From assembly GCA_037179515.1 (NCBI GenBank), contig JAXCGZ010009489.1:101001-165000 (forward strand): 64,000 nt of DNA. The letters run 5' to 3'. Below the pieces are notes generated by a model that ran no database searches, was not told the DNA's origin, and saw nothing but the letters and a program-made list of their open reading frames with translations. Positions 22,696-36,608 of this stretch are shown piece by piece. A program made the translations under genes and the position numbers. Positions within the stretch are counted from its first letter, which is position 1. Each line of letters begins with the position of its first letter. The DNA is from Halocaridina rubra (lineage: Eukaryota; Arthropoda; Malacostraca; Decapoda; Atyidae).

Positions 22696-22984
22696 GTAGA
22701 ATTTTTGTTTTGAAGATCCGTCCTATGCATAAAACATGTCACTCTAAATTTTTCTGGTAATTATTTTGCTAGAGTTCCAAGTTATTACTGTAAAGTCGAT
22801 GATGAAAATAATTTAATACAGGAAAAGGACACTGTATATAACCCAGGCATGATTCTCTTACAGCAGGAGATGGCGTACCAAACAGGGAATTGTAGGTTTT
22901 GTTACATGTTGATGGAAGTGATCTTAAACTGGTTTGGTATGCGAGTTTTGTATTTCATTGGAGGTTAATAATAATAGGTGCTTG

Positions 22985-24230
22985 TTATGATTGGATATAG
23001 TGCTACAAGCAGTGGAACAGCACATTTCCTAAGTACATAAGGGCATATATATCAAGCCCCATAGCTTTAAGAGCATCTAAAGCCATCACTGCTTTGCATA
23101 CCTCTGTAGCTGAAAAAACGATTTTCTCTATTACATTCCCGTGAAGTCCCATCTGTACAATGTAAGAGATGGAATATTCTTTACTGTAAATACTAACTGG
23201 ATTTCCATGTTTAATTCTTTGCAGATCTCTTCATCTATCTCAGTAATAATTCTGTTTTTCCTTTCCAATACGTCTGTGGAAGGAATTGGATTTTCTTTAG
23301 GTCTCTCCTTTTTACCTTCTTATTTATATCTTGCTTTAAAATTTTGCTCGCCGTTTATTATTCTCGTGTGCCTATTCCAGCATTCTTCTCTTCTGTTCTT
23401 TGCCCTCTTACATTTCTTTGAGCCATTTTTTCTTTGGCAATAATAAGTCATAGTCTGGCACATGGTATGCAACAGCTAACTAGCCTCTCATATTCCTCTC
23501 AAAAGATTTTTACATCTGTCGAGATTCGTAAAAATGGTCCTCTAGTCAATACTTGGAAGATTATCATAATCCTCTTGCAATCTCATTTTGAATAGTTCAT
23601 GTCCTTCTCGATCCCCCTACTCTCAGGCTAAACATCCATGATGTGCATCAGCAACAATATGCAGTGGTTACTTTTTTCCCACCGATGGCTCCTAATTATC
23701 CAGAATGGATTTCTGCGAGTATAAGACCATGCAGTGATGGTTCATCTTCCCTGGTCCTTATTGGTTCTAGTACATGATAGTGCTTAAAGAAAAATGTCTT
23801 GCACACAAACTAAGAATCTTTCCTTCCAAAAAACACCTCTTCACCGAGTAGGTCAAGACTGTTCCAGTTTACTTCATGATTAAATTACTTCACAATTAGT
23901 ATTATACACTTTCTCATGTGCGACGCTTCCAATGGAAGTAATCATGCTTCTTGTTTCCATATTACTTTTCTCAAAGACTTCCATGCTCTGTCGATTCCTT
24001 GGTGTGTTACACACTACTGTTATTATAATGCTTTCCTAAATTATTTAATTTTACTATTGAGCTATGTCCCTCCCCCACCACAGTTTTATGCATAATTAAA
24101 ATAATACTTTTCTTGGTTGCAACAGTACCATACCTCAGAGCAAATATGAAAAACATTATCTACCCGTATATTGCACATTCCTGCATCTTCTCCCTCAGAT
24201 CGTCCTCTGTTACAAAGTCACGGTCACAAA
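22985..24230 (-). pseudogene. Degenerate LINE, linker and start of reverse transcriptase
   Basis: In broken minus-strand frames one can read patches such as EVCKAVMALDALKAMGLDIYAL, cut here to the like of KAMG-D, resembling the KSPGPD-type motif at the start of many LINE reverse transcriptases. Upstream (23.2-23.45 kb) lie Lys/Arg-rich patches typical of the endonuclease-RT linker. Many stops and shifts; no active element. Confidence 0.45.
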
Positions 24231-24254
24231 TTGTGCAGGATAAAAATAAATACA

Positions 24255-24345
24255 TTGTTGCAATCCCTCTTGTAAGGGGGGTAACCGAGCCAAGAAACAA
24301 GCATTCCCCACAATTCACAAATAACTATTCCTCTTAGCTATTTGG
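24255..24345 (+). repeat. Dispersed CTCCTCTTAGCTCC-type repeat
   Basis: CCCTCTTGTAAGGGGGGTAA...GAGCCAAGAAACA...ATTCCTCTTAGCTATTTGG matches copies at 46.69 and 48.80 kb. Confidence 0.65.
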
Positions 24346-26268
24346 AAAATAAATATCTATGCATATTTTTTATTACAACTTACATTCACATATATATTGA
24401 AATACATTTCCTCGCTTAATGTAGATTTTGCTTCTTAAAATACATTAAAAAAGTTTTTTTTACCAGTTCATTTTAGCACCTCAATATGCATACTTGCTTC
24501 GCATTTAAGTCTCACCGGTTTGTTCTCTAATATTGTACGTTGTACTAGATTCAGGTCAGTGCCAAAGCTATAATGGATTTTCCCTATATACTGTACTACC
24601 TCAGATTACATAGAACTTTTATACATTTACGAGAAAACTTAATTATTTGTGGATTTGCACTTTAACATTTTAGACTGAAGTCATTATATGGGTGAGTAAT
24701 AAAATTTCATATAGTTTATTCCAATTTTATTAAAAAAATTCTTCCCCCCCCTCTCATTTCCAGAGTCCCTCTTCCTTTGCTTAAAAAAAAAATAAAAAAT
24801 ACAGACTGGTCTGTCAAGCCAGACTTCACATTCTGAAAATATTTTAGAAACGGTTAGAATGTTAAACGGATCTCTAGAGCCGTTAATAATAAAACTAATA
24901 TAGAGTACAGTTTTTATTTAAAATACTGTATAGTAAAAGTTTCGTTAACAAGAATTAGGAAATAGTTTAAGCTTCATTTAAACATGCAACACATTTAAAG
25001 TCAAAACATGCATTAACCATATAAAAATGAAACTTCACTGTAAACCGTATATTGTGCGGTTTAAAATTACTGTATATGAAGTTTGAGAATGTGGCATATA
25101 AGTGAAGTTCCAAGTAAAAGAAAACATGACAAGGTCAGCTTTAAATTCAGTTACATTTTGAATATTTGCAGGCTGAAAACACTGTGGGATGTCTTAAAAT
25201 ATGATTTTTTTTAAAGTTTATTTCCCTTTTTGAAGACTTCATGGATATTACTAGAAGTCAAATCATAAGCACATTTTATACATACAAAGTGAAAAATTCA
25301 GATTAATCTTTATACATTACTAAAACATTTAATGACTATCTTCACATAATAAAATTTGGTTATGCAATTTACAGTACAGTACATATAAATGTTGACAGAA
25401 ATTTGGGAGTAACTGAAATTTAATAAGAAAAATTCTTCACACATTATACTACTAAAACTTAAAGACTTATCTTCGCATAATATAATTTGGTTAATTTAAT
25501 TAACAGAACAAAGTTTGCAATGGTATTTGGTAGAAATAAGACAAAAATAGAAATTTAAAAATCTTACAAATACAAAATGCATTTTTTTAAACACCTTTTT
25601 GCAATTACAATTATGCAAAATACATAATTACAGAATTTACACTGCAAAAGTTAAAATTAACTTTATATACATACAAACAACACAAGTTTCTTATAAATAT
25701 GCAAATTTCACAGATTTATAAAACATATTTATTACATTTAAGGTTAACTTAAATTTCACGAGTTCTCGATGTTAACTTGTATTAAAAACTTGTAATTTTG
25801 AAGTCATTTCCTAATTTTAGGATGCAGTAATAAAATATTGAAGCAGAATTATGCATAGTAACAAAAAGAATTGAAACAAAATGTGAATAGTTTAACACTT
25901 ACACAAGTTTAGTATAAATATGCAAAATGCACAGAATTATAAAACCTATTACATTTACGTTTTAACTTAAATTTCATGAGTTCTCGAAGCTAACCTCTAT
26001 TCAGAACTTAATTTTAATGTAATTTCATAATTATAGAACATGTAGTAATAAAATATTGAAGCAGAATTATGCACAGTAATAAATAAAAATTGAAAAAATT
26101 AATAGTTTAATACTTACCTTAAATTTTTTTTTACTTACCCAAAATACATACCTTAAAAAAAATAAAAAAAGATTCCTAACATAACCCTAGACCTATTGGA
26201 GACTGCATGGAGATTTAACATAAAAAATTATAAAATAGAATAAAAATATATACAGTAATACTAACCTG
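24346..26268. repeat. AT-rich stretch with degenerate tandem duplications
   Basis: No gene seen. A unit of about 223 bp (25681 on, again from 25904) repeats ATAAATATGCAAA, TTTCACGAGTTCTCGA-type and AATATTGAAGCAGAATTATG blocks. A separate unit of about 127 bp repeats near 25315 and 25445 (TAAAAC...CTTATCTTCGCATAAT). Confidence 0.65.
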
Positions 26269-27027
26269 TACGGGCATCCTGACATTTCTTTCTTCTTCAA
26301 AGAATATCGCATCGTTCAGTTGCCGTCGTCCATTGTAGCCCCTTCACACGCGAGCTCTTGCAAGACTGCCTATATAATTAAAAAGATTTAGCAACATCTG
26401 TCAATAAAACCTGCGATATTACATATATTGCATGCTACTTATATAAGCACAAGACTTGCACACATTCCTTTTAATATTTACCTTAGCCAGTCACTTCCAA
26501 GTCCACACACAGCAATCTCGGCGTAATCCAGCCAATCGTCAAAAGTTCCCCGCAGGGATCAGTCTCTCCCACAAAGTTTTGCTGCAAAGAAACTAAAGGA
26601 GGCGTATAGCGTGGAAAAAACATATGCCCACAAATACATAAATATATGGCATGATATAGCACAAACACTAAATTATACACATTGCCTTGAGAAGCTTCCA
26701 TCCTCTTCAACTGCAGAGATTCTTGGTCCCTCATAGCTGCTTAACACGTTAGATCCCTCTCACGTGAGCAAACCCTGTTGAAAGAGAAATATATTAGCAT
26801 ACAGAAAAAAAAGATAACCTGAAAAGAAAAAACTTAGTTTACTCCATGCAGTCTCCGTTTAAAAATGAATACGAAGTTAGGTAACAATCTTGTAGCCATT
26901 CCAGGGGAATGGTCCTGTTCAGAATGCGTGATGCCAGAAGTCTTAGTCGTGTAGATATACTTCCCAACTTCACTTTTCTCCTTCCTAGGAAAGCTTGGTT
27001 CTCATTATGCTGTAGTGCAAACGCCAC
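26269..27027 (-). ncRNA. Possible spliced non-coding or 5'-UTR exons (minus strand)
   Basis: This relatively GC-rich island in AT-rich surroundings has blocks with splice-like edges on the minus strand: 27027-26846 (after TTTCCAG), one starting after AACAG near 26776, about 26581-26483 (TGCAG ... AAG|GTAAAT), and 26370-26269 (ATATAG ... CAG|GTTAGT). Short reading frames exist, for example the one ending VDLEVTG at 26483, but no frame stays open across joined blocks and I recognise no protein. Since it lies upstream of the AKAP7-like gene on the same strand, it could hold that gene's 5'-UTR exons, or be a separate long non-coding RNA. Confidence 0.3.
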
Positions 27028-27114
27028 AATCTGGAAATAATGAAGTAAAAACAAAAACAGATTTGCTATTCCCCACAAGTGCAAAATAACCAGTAGAGAA
27101 TTGCTTGACCCCAT

Positions 27115-28140
27115 AATAACTTATCCAGTACATTAAAAGTTGACCTGTCTCGGCTTACCCATTTCACACAGAAGGAAACAGACTCATCTTAGCTTATCTT
27201 AAAATTTAAATTAACGCTTCTTCACTTACTTACCCCATCTCCACTTACCCAGTTTATCTCTAATTTAATGTTAAGTTTTAAAATTTATAACTTGAAGTAC
27301 CTTGTATATCGTATATTTACAAAACTGATTTATTACGGTCTATATATACTATACCACCCCCAACCAAGAGAAAGACTTTTGAAATATAATAGGTTACTTC
27401 ATCCCTAATTTAACCAGTAGATAATTTAAAGTTTTCCAGACATAAAGCTATTTTTCATTAAATATTTTAATTTTAGTCCCATGTAGTTTGATTGTAGGCA
27501 TTTAATTGTTCCAACTATATTACTTAAAAGTAATCAAATTACTGTGCAATGAATTACTGAAGCTTAAATAATTTGCAAATTCTCCAATGCGCAGTTATAA
27601 TCCTTTAGCTCCCGCCACGTCGAACTGAAAATATCAACCCCCTTGAAAATTTCAAACTAATATACTGTACTTGTAAATCAAACCCCACTTAAACAGTTTT
27701 AACTTGCATTTTTGAAAAAATAATATACTTAGCTTTTAATAGGTGAATAGCTGCAATGAAGATGAATTAGAGTTATACCTTGCACAAAGTGTCTTATGAA
27801 ATGTTTGGTAGGGTGTTTGGATTCATATCATTGCCTCTCTTTTAACTCAAGGAGAGTTATATGCATGATGTGTGACTGTACAGGCAAAGATAATCATAGA
27901 TGGAGTTAATGTAGCTAGATTTTACTTATTTATTTCTTTATTTATTTTACTCATATAAAATAAGTATATAAATTGAGTAAATAACTTCTATATTCTTTGC
28001 AAACAAACAGTACATTATATGTTTGTATAATGTATCTTATTCGTTTTCTCATACATATGTAGGCAATAAAAAGATGACATTTATGATTTGTCTTTTATTG
28101 GCAGTGAACTACTTGTCCAAGGTTAGTTTAGGGTAGGTGC
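27115..28140. other. Intergenic, nothing recognised
   Basis: AT-rich unique sequence without supported genes or clear repeats. Confidence 0.5.
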
Positions 28141-28151
28141 CTCGTTAATGG

Positions 28152-28284
<133 letters not shown>

Positions 28285-28324
28285 GGTAATTACAATTAGG
28301 CAATTACGCACACAGACTCACCAT

Positions 28325-28813
<489 letters not shown>

Positions 28814-30548
28814 GAGTGTATATCTTATCAGGTGTAAAAGAATAAATAAAACAAATTTTAGACAGAACTTTCACAGCTATTAAGGCACAATTATGTAAGT
28901 CTTGAATCATGGGCAGTTACATCCCGCTGATAGTTCATAAAATTTCATTAAAAATTTGACTCCCAAAGGAGAGAAAATCTTTTGCTGGAGTTAAGTGTCC
29001 ATTAGTGAAAACGTTTTCCTTAGGAAAGCTGATAGTGACTAGTAATTGAAAACAGTATCAAATATAGTGGGTGCTAATGATTTAGTGGGAAGAAATGTAT
29101 TGGAATAAACGTTTGAATTGTTGTTGTTTGATGATATCCACACATGGGTGGACGGGTCATGCTGGACCCGTAGAAACGTTTGAAGGTAACTGCTTATAGA
29201 ATAATCAGGTGGTTCGGCCTTTTCCCCGTGATGCCACGGGCCACAAAAGCAACTGAATGCTCAAAATCTACTTACTGGGATCAGTATTTAAGGCTGTAGA
29301 TTTAAAAAAATATATATATAATAATTAGGTCAGCGCCCGAGGGCCACCAAAAAAAAAAAAAAAACACGTTTGTCACATTTGGCTCGTGGACCTATGATTG
29401 GACCACCCTGGGTCTTATTTCACAGATAACCGTTTGACAGTGCTTATAGTGTGTGTCTATAATTTCCCGCCTTCTGGTATTTATATATTTATTTTATTTT
29501 TCACTAATATATTTCCCAATAAAAATATGAATGCATTTGGCATTTGCAATTTCCTCGCTTCGCGAATTCCCATTAGCAGCCTCTCATGAAGTAAATATAA
29601 TACTTTCTGATAGCCTGCTGAGGTATTTTCTCACAAAGCTTTAAATTACTCTGTGAATTTTAACTAGCGCCACCGAGAGCAAAATATCACCTCTTATCAA
29701 CACTCACAGTGATGTGTTTATTGTATATCGACACTCAGTATTCAATGTTTTATGATTCTCAGATAAACATGATATATTATTCATATATATTACAGTCTGT
29801 GCAACCCCCATCAAACTGCGTTCCAGGAATAATGTTTAATTTCTAATAAGTTTTGTACATACATAAAGATTTATGGAAGGAACCAGTTATTTATACAGCA
29901 TGCTTAATATTTACAGCTCTTTTATTTAACAAGGAAAACCACTACTGGAGTTAAGACTTCATATTTGATTTTATTTCTCTTAGACTGTACATACAAAAAC
30001 ATCTAGATCTCGCTTATAGTCATAAAAATGGATATATGTATTCATTTGTTTATTTGGTGTTTATTTAATGTCCTTTGGTACGTGAATAACTCTTGGCCTT
30101 GCTCATAATATGCGAATCATATGTTAATATCATTAGCACTTATGTGTTCTGATAATGTGTGCGTGATTTTTTCTGCATGTTAAACTTTTTTTCTAACATG
30201 ATATTCTTGGTGCTAATGCTTGTTACCCTCTGCCTACACACAATGTTTATCTTCGGCACTTCAGAAAATTTCTGTAACTGCTTCACCAAGAGTCATCAAA
30301 TGAATAATACACCTTGAAGAGTTCGGTCGAAATGACGTATAACAAGGAACAGAACCAATATCATATAGGTCTTTCTGATATTCGTTGCTATGACACCAGT
30401 GGAAGTAGGTACCCGACTGCGAGCCACGACCATAACTGCCATAATGGCAGAATTGGCTGACAAGCGAGAGGCCTGCCGCCTTCGATGACGAAATTCCCTT
30501 TGATATTAAATTAAGTATTCGACTTTCTTCTGAATTTCCACATGTATT
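28814..30548. other. Intergenic, nothing certain
   Basis: Contains an A-rich run near 29.35 kb and GC-richer patches at 29.14-29.27 kb (GGGTGGACGGGTCATGCTGG), possibly an unidentified repeat. No supported gene. Confidence 0.5.
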
Positions 30549-33500
30549 TCACTGAGAGGTGCAACAGTATTCTTTATTGTTATCCACATATGGGTTACAC
30601 AGTAAATTCAGAAGCATCTGGATCTCAGTGTTTGAGGTTTCATAAGATGAATGATGGACATCAGGGCATGACCACCATCGACCTTTAACGAAGGGAGAGA
30701 AACCTTAGATAATAATAATAATAATAATAGAAAATTGGAAGGTATTACCTTTTGTTCTGTAAATCAGGTCTTAATGAGACAAAGTCAAGTCTACAAATAA
30801 TATAAAAATCTTGGGCTTCGACATAAGAACGAGTTTTTTAAGCCAACCTTGTAGTTGTGTTCTTACCGTGGTATATGGGGAACCTGTCCACATTCAGATC
30901 ATTCAGAGTTTTGCACTCTTTGATATTTGCCAGGTTGAAAGGTAATGTCGAATCCCATAGCCACACTCCATGTTTTCTGGGAAACAAAAAAAGACTAAAT
31001 TAATTGGAAATAGAAATAAATGAATAGATAAAATAATAATTTTAGCAAATAGATATACCATGCTTACCCAAAAGGTCATTAGACAGGGTTCCCCAAGGTA
31101 ATAGTTTTGACTTAAGTTCTTGTCCATCATTATGTCTTGGAACAGGAAGGAGGAAAAATTAATGAATGAATAAAAAATAGCTTTAGCAAATAAATGCCCC
31201 ATGCACCTAGAGGGTTGATGGATGGGTTTACCCTAGGATGATCATTTGACTTAAGATTTTGTCCATCATAACCTCTAGGAACAGGAAGGAGTTACTGCCG
31301 TTTTCTATCGTGGCAAAGCACATACAGCATGGAATTATAGGTAAATCAATCTTCAGGAGCTCTGTCTTCGTCAGGGACAATCGTACTTGTCATTTAGTTC
31401 TATTACAAAATTACACTTTTTATTTATTTTTATTATATGTGTAGTGTTTGATCTTATTTTACTAAATAATAAGAATCCATACCTGAATATTCTCCAAAGC
31501 CAAGAATCCATCATGGGAATGCCATTGGAGAACTGATTTACGTATAAAATCTTTTTCCAGTATGTTTTTCTTCCCTTTAAGCCTGGTGCGTATTTTACAC
31601 TTTGAAAATTAAATCGACGATATCTGTGGAATACATGACTTATTAAAACAACATCATTAGAATATCATCGAGTTGAACTTCTTCAAAGAAAGTCTCTTAT
31701 ACTGTTCTTGTTGTTGAGTAATTGCTTAAATCAGCTTTTTGTTTATTTCAGATTACGGTAATATATGATTTATTGTAATACAAATTTAGATAGCTTAATT
31801 TTTCTGTTTGAAGAATTATGAATAATGTATATAATACCTCAAGTCATCAGAAAAAGTCTGCAAAAAGATTATAGCTATACAAAGTTAAAATTCTGGATCA
31901 TATTCTGGGATATCAAGTCCCAGCTTCCTCTAATTGACTGGTTTTGGTATAGTATCAACTTATTATTTCCTGAGTGCTATGTAGTCTATTAAGTCTTCTA
32001 ACACGAAAGTGTTTATAGCAAAAACCTTAGTGATCAGTGTCTTATCTCCACTTCAGACAAAAAAAAAAAAAGCTTGATACTGTATTTTGGAATTATTAGG
32101 TCTTGGATCCAGGCAATGAAAAAGAATTAACATTTGCACTATGTATTGCCTTATTCCTGGAAAATTCGTGTCTATTATGGAGGCCATTTGTGATTGACCG
32201 TTTAGATACCTTGTACAAACAATGAGACACCTTACCCACTGCTAGATCTCTGAAAAGGTGAACTACCCACCTACTTGTTGACCAGTAAAACACAGTTGTT
32301 CTTGAAGCTAGTTCACCCAGTATTTCTGCTAAAGGCCGTGTGAGAGCGTCCAGTTGCATGAAGCTTTCAGTTTCGTCGGAGAATTCTCTCATCTGCAGAA
32401 ACCATTTCCCATACCCTTGAAAGAGCATCTCTGTCATAACTAGAAGTCTATTGGTATAGAGTTATTTAGGTATCATTTCCTCTGTAATTCATTTATTGTT
32501 TTAAGAGCGCTGTTCCTATCGTTTTTATTTTATATGGTAACATTATATATAAACAATCGGTTGGCTTTAGTGTGTCTTAAGCCCCCATTTTCTATCAAAC
32601 TGAAGTACTTTACATTTTCTTTAGATTGTATTAGAGGAAGTAATTGCACCAGGCTTGTAATTATTAATCCACATCATAGTACTTCAGAGAGATTTTAAAT
32701 TAAAAAGAATAGGAAGCCATATTCCAGTACAGTATTTTAAATGGCTGTTTATTATCATGGAATGAATAGATTCTTTACATTACTAGTGTTTCAGGATTTT
32801 CGTGCCCTAAGCATATTATAAAAGAAAAAAAATGCTCTCATGTGAATGTGATTTGGTTGCAAGATGCTTAGTATACGATAAATGATGAGACTCATATGTG
32901 ATCAGTAAAGTCTTCCGGTCCTAAAACTTGAGAGCCAATATCAAACAAGGATTGAATGTTACCAATGTGAATAGCAACGATCCATGTGCACATAGAAAAA
33001 GCTTGACAAAAATGAGAAGTAAATCAGTAATTTTATATGTTCTCTATGACCAGCAGCGAGTGAAAAGATTTAATTAGTTTGATATTAGATATATAGATGG
33101 ACAGAGAGAGGTCATCTATATAATTAGCATCAGTAACTGCTCCATAACAAACACTTTAATTCGCTCTCTGGGAATCATTCCAGTGTGCTGTACTTACCAA
33201 CAACAATGACATCAGGAATCATACCGGTATCAAGCCACTCTTGAATTTTTTTAACTTTTGGGCCTCCCATACTAGCAGGATGGCTTCTTCTTGACCCTGC
33301 TGGAGCCCATATAAGACTCAGTCGAAATTGGTATGAACCCCTAGGGACCTGAGTTTCCAGGAGATCTTCGTCAGTGTAATTAAATTCTATTTTTTCTTCT
33401 GGTTCTTCCTCTTCCACGTTGTTAGTATTACTTGCTTGTTTATCTTTTCCTTCTCTTTGACCATTATTTACTAGATTTATTTTATTATTTTGATAAAAGT

Positions 33501-35157
33501 CGTTATCCACACTGTCATTACCATTAAATGAAGTACCATTCAAGGGATCATTTGACCAATTAAGTTCATATTTCGTTCTAGAATTTGCAACATATGACTG
33601 ATCAGTTTTATTTGAAATGACATTTGCTCTTGAAGTAGTTTGCATACGTATTCTGTCTTCCATACTAGTGTTAAGTCTTTGCAGAGGGAGGTTTCCTCTT
33701 CCGCTGGTTGACAGTTTACCAATAATATCGAATGTTGGTGGTCGGTTCTTATGGAATATCACCGCATCGTAGAATTCTTGTCGAGATACCTGAAAATAAC
33801 AAACAAATGTTTGTGTGTATTTTGTGTCAGAAGAGAATCAATGAGAAATTGTGCTTGCGGAAAATAACCCTATGTTCGTAACTCCCCGTCTCCTGGTTGA
33901 TGTAATGTTTTACTCACTAACACTAATTATAACTATGAGTGCATTTAGCATTTGCTGTTTCCTTACTTAGCCTATTCCAGTTATCAACTATTCTTGCTCT
34001 GAAAAAGTACTTCTGTCCATACTAAAAAGAATTTTTCTTACGAAGATTCTAACTATAACCTCTAGTTCTAGAGCATTCATATCAAAAGTATCGCTCCCTA
34101 CATACTCTGTAAAACCATGAAGAAATTTAAAAACCGTTGCCATATCCCCTCTATGTCTTGTAGCTTTGAGTGATGGTAAGTGTAACTCCCTCAGCCTTTC
34201 CTCATAACTGAGATTATGTATCTCTGCCACCTGCCTTATAGCATATCTTTGAGCTTTCTTCAATGTGTTTATATGTTATTTCAATTGCAAAGTCCAAAAG
34301 GATAATATATTCCAAGCATAGGCCTCGCATTAGTCATGTAAATATTCCTGTACGAAGAAAAGTAAAAAAAAAAAAAAAAGTATTATTCTAATGGGTGAAG
34401 AGCAGGAATCTCGAATATTGGTGATGATCGTAAAAAAAGAATGCTGTAAAGCTAGGAAGCAAAATTTTGACGTTTTATGGAGTAGCTTACTTTGGGCTTT
34501 GTAGATAAAAATATTTATGACTGCGTTGCTTCTGTAGCAAAAGCTTTACGACAAAAGGAAAATAAAAACTATATCTATTTTTTTACTTTGGGGTTCTAAC
34601 AGACTAAAGATATACGTTAACTTAGGAGGAAAAAAATAGAATCCTTTCTCGAACTTCACTGTATTGCGAGATTAGGATACATACAAACTCTGGATCAAAA
34701 TTTAGCTATTCCCTCATTATTTCCCTGTTTTCCTAGCACAATAACAAAAGAATTAATAAAATAAAAAATACGGGATATCCCTCACCCTTTTTTTTCCGAC
34801 TCCTAAGAAAGAGAAGAAGAGGGAGAGAGAGAGAGAAAAAAAAATTATACAGAATATTGGAACTCCTTCGCTTACTTCTCTGTCTCCTAGGAAAAAAGAA
34901 TACGTCAAATCTGGTGGTAAGAAGTTGAGAAATTCATGTAGTTTGAACCGAACTGTTGAATCTCCAACAAGTGCTATCCACGTACTGGACCCGGACGCTA
35001 TCCTCTTAACGCTACATTGTCCGACGTCCTCGGCCGTATACGGACGTATCTATCAAAGCATTGAGAGAAAATAATCAAGTCTGTAGGTTTTACAGAGATA
35101 TCATATTCTAAGTGGAAATGTTGGCAGCATATTTTCAGTAGTCTTATTATGAGAATG

Positions 35158-35243
<86 letters not shown>

Positions 35244-35581
35244 TATTATTATTATTATTATTATTAGTATTATAATTATCGTTTTGAGTGTCACCCATTA
35301 ATTCTAATTCGAAAAGGGATGGACACAGACTGGTTAGAGCCGGGGTATTATTGATTTATACCCTTCCAAGCTTCCCGGTGCAGGATCGAACACTGTTTTG
35401 TAACTTACAGATTAGAGCACTCTACCGCTGAGCTGCTGCGACCCCTGAACATTTAATGTGATGAATAATTTTTTTTCTTCCCTCGATAAATATCATCAGT
35501 CATTCTATATTGAAAATAGTCCAGGTAATGATAATAATAATAACAATAATAATAATAATAATAATATACTACTACTACAAC

Positions 35582-35635
<54 letters not shown>

Positions 35636-35671
35636 ATAATAATAATAATAATATACTACTACTACAACTAC

Positions 35672-35740
<69 letters not shown>

Positions 35741-35805
35741 ATAATAATAATAATAATAATATTTTTAATAATAATAATATTAATAATAATAATGATAATA
35801 ATAAT

Positions 35806-35857
<52 letters not shown>

Positions 35858-36608
35858 CCCTTGGATAATTAAAGGTTCCTTCATATGATAAAAACACGTA
35901 ACATGTATAAACTCTGCCATCGTTCTTAAATAACATCTTACCTTACATGGTATATAAGGTATTGTATAATTCATCCGCTGTAGTCGAGTTCCAGGATAAA
36001 TTACGGTCGAATAGTTATATATGGCGTCGATTTTCTCGGGGAGCAGCGAGGGTAATTGTCGACTAAGAGCTTCGTATTTATCTGCGAAAAGGATCTTTTA
36101 TTATGAATTTCTTTAATTCCTTTTGGTTTCGGACTCCCTTTTCTACCAAGGGCTAGGACGGTTGCCTTCTTGCGAAGGACTTGCTTTGACAGATGTAATC
36201 GTTACCCTGAGTGTATGCCCTTGCTAACCTCAGACCGTGACGGGGCGCGAACCCTCGACCTGACGCGTCGGAGTCGTGGACGCTACCGCTTAATGCCTTT
36301 AGTATTATATAAATCTACCTATCTATCAATCTATCTGTTTATCTATCTATCTTTCTATTAATATAAATAGAATACAACTTACCTGGCTTCCATACATCAT
36401 CTGGAGCTCCTTTTTCAATGGTAAATAAATTTTTGCACTGTTCCGGTCTTCCCAAATTGCTAAATTTCGAAGGTCTCTCGTTAAATCTCTTTTTGTTAAT
36501 TGAGAGATAATACACAATTATAGCCATGCCAAAACTTATAATAAATGGCGTATATTTGAATAAACGTGTCCTCGCCAAGGAATGGCTCCAGATATTTATG
36601 TAATTCAT
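30549..36608 (-). CDS. Type II membrane protein, Pmr5/Cas1p SGNH-like acyltransferase/esterase family
   Basis: Seven minus-strand exons: 36608-36383, 36081-35942, 33789-33198, 32439-32236, 31623-31483, 30976-30867, 30682-30549 (TGA), about 515 residues. The N-terminus has one membrane segment (residues about 19-37) after a basic stretch, so a Golgi/ER type II protein is likely. EWLDTGMIPDVIVV, SRTTVFYW, NGIPMMDSWLW, GVWLWDSTLPF and CPDVHHSSYE...LLNLLC follow the order seen in CAS1D1/PC-esterase-like proteins of arthropods; DVHH fits the C-terminal catalytic Asp-x-x-His. No clear N-terminal GDS nucleophile block is visible. The large third exon carries an Asn- and Glu-rich insertion of about 110 residues. 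All junctions keep phase except 32236/31623, which is one base short, so a small exon may be missing or the gene may be damaged. Substrate unknown. Confidence 0.6.
33843..34330 (-). pseudogene. LINE reverse-transcriptase C-terminus and 3' end
   Basis: The minus strand encodes SYEERLRELHLPSLK, RRGDMATVFKFLHG-like and later the degenerate tail; the end block (GGGGAGTTACGAACAT) is shared with other copies. It lies in an intron of the SGNH-like gene, same strand. Confidence 0.8.
35158..35270. repeat. (ATT)n microsatellite
   Basis: About 110 bases of ATT with one phase break. Confidence 0.97.
35283..35446 (-). repeat. tRNA-derived SINE with well-preserved promoter boxes
   Basis: The minus strand reads GGGGTCGCAGCAGCTCAGCG (A box GCTCAGCGGTAGAG) and, about 35 bases on, a perfect B box GTTCGATCC. 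A non-tRNA body follows and then (AAT)n. A separate SINE family from the GGGTTCGCGCCC type. Confidence 0.75.
35528..35855. repeat. Compound (TAA)n/(ATT)n block with internal inversions
   Basis: Alternating blocks of AAT and ATT on the same strand, joined by ACTACTACAACT units that occur twice, so the region can fold on itself. Confidence 0.95.
36125..36300 (-). repeat. tRNA-derived SINE
   Basis: GGACTCCCTTTTCTACCAAG...GGGCTAGGACGG...TTGCGAAGGACTTG...AACCTCAGACCGTGACGGGG...GCGAACCCTCGACCTGACGC, the full body and B box of the main family, inverted. Confidence 0.85.

Noticed and set aside
35283..35446. Possible functional tRNA gene
   Set aside because: Good A and B boxes but no proper cloverleaf arms or acceptor stem, and a SINE body follows.
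35458..35936. Poly-Asn/poly-Leu/poly-Ile frames
   Set aside because: Translations of AAT/ATT microsatellites on both strands.
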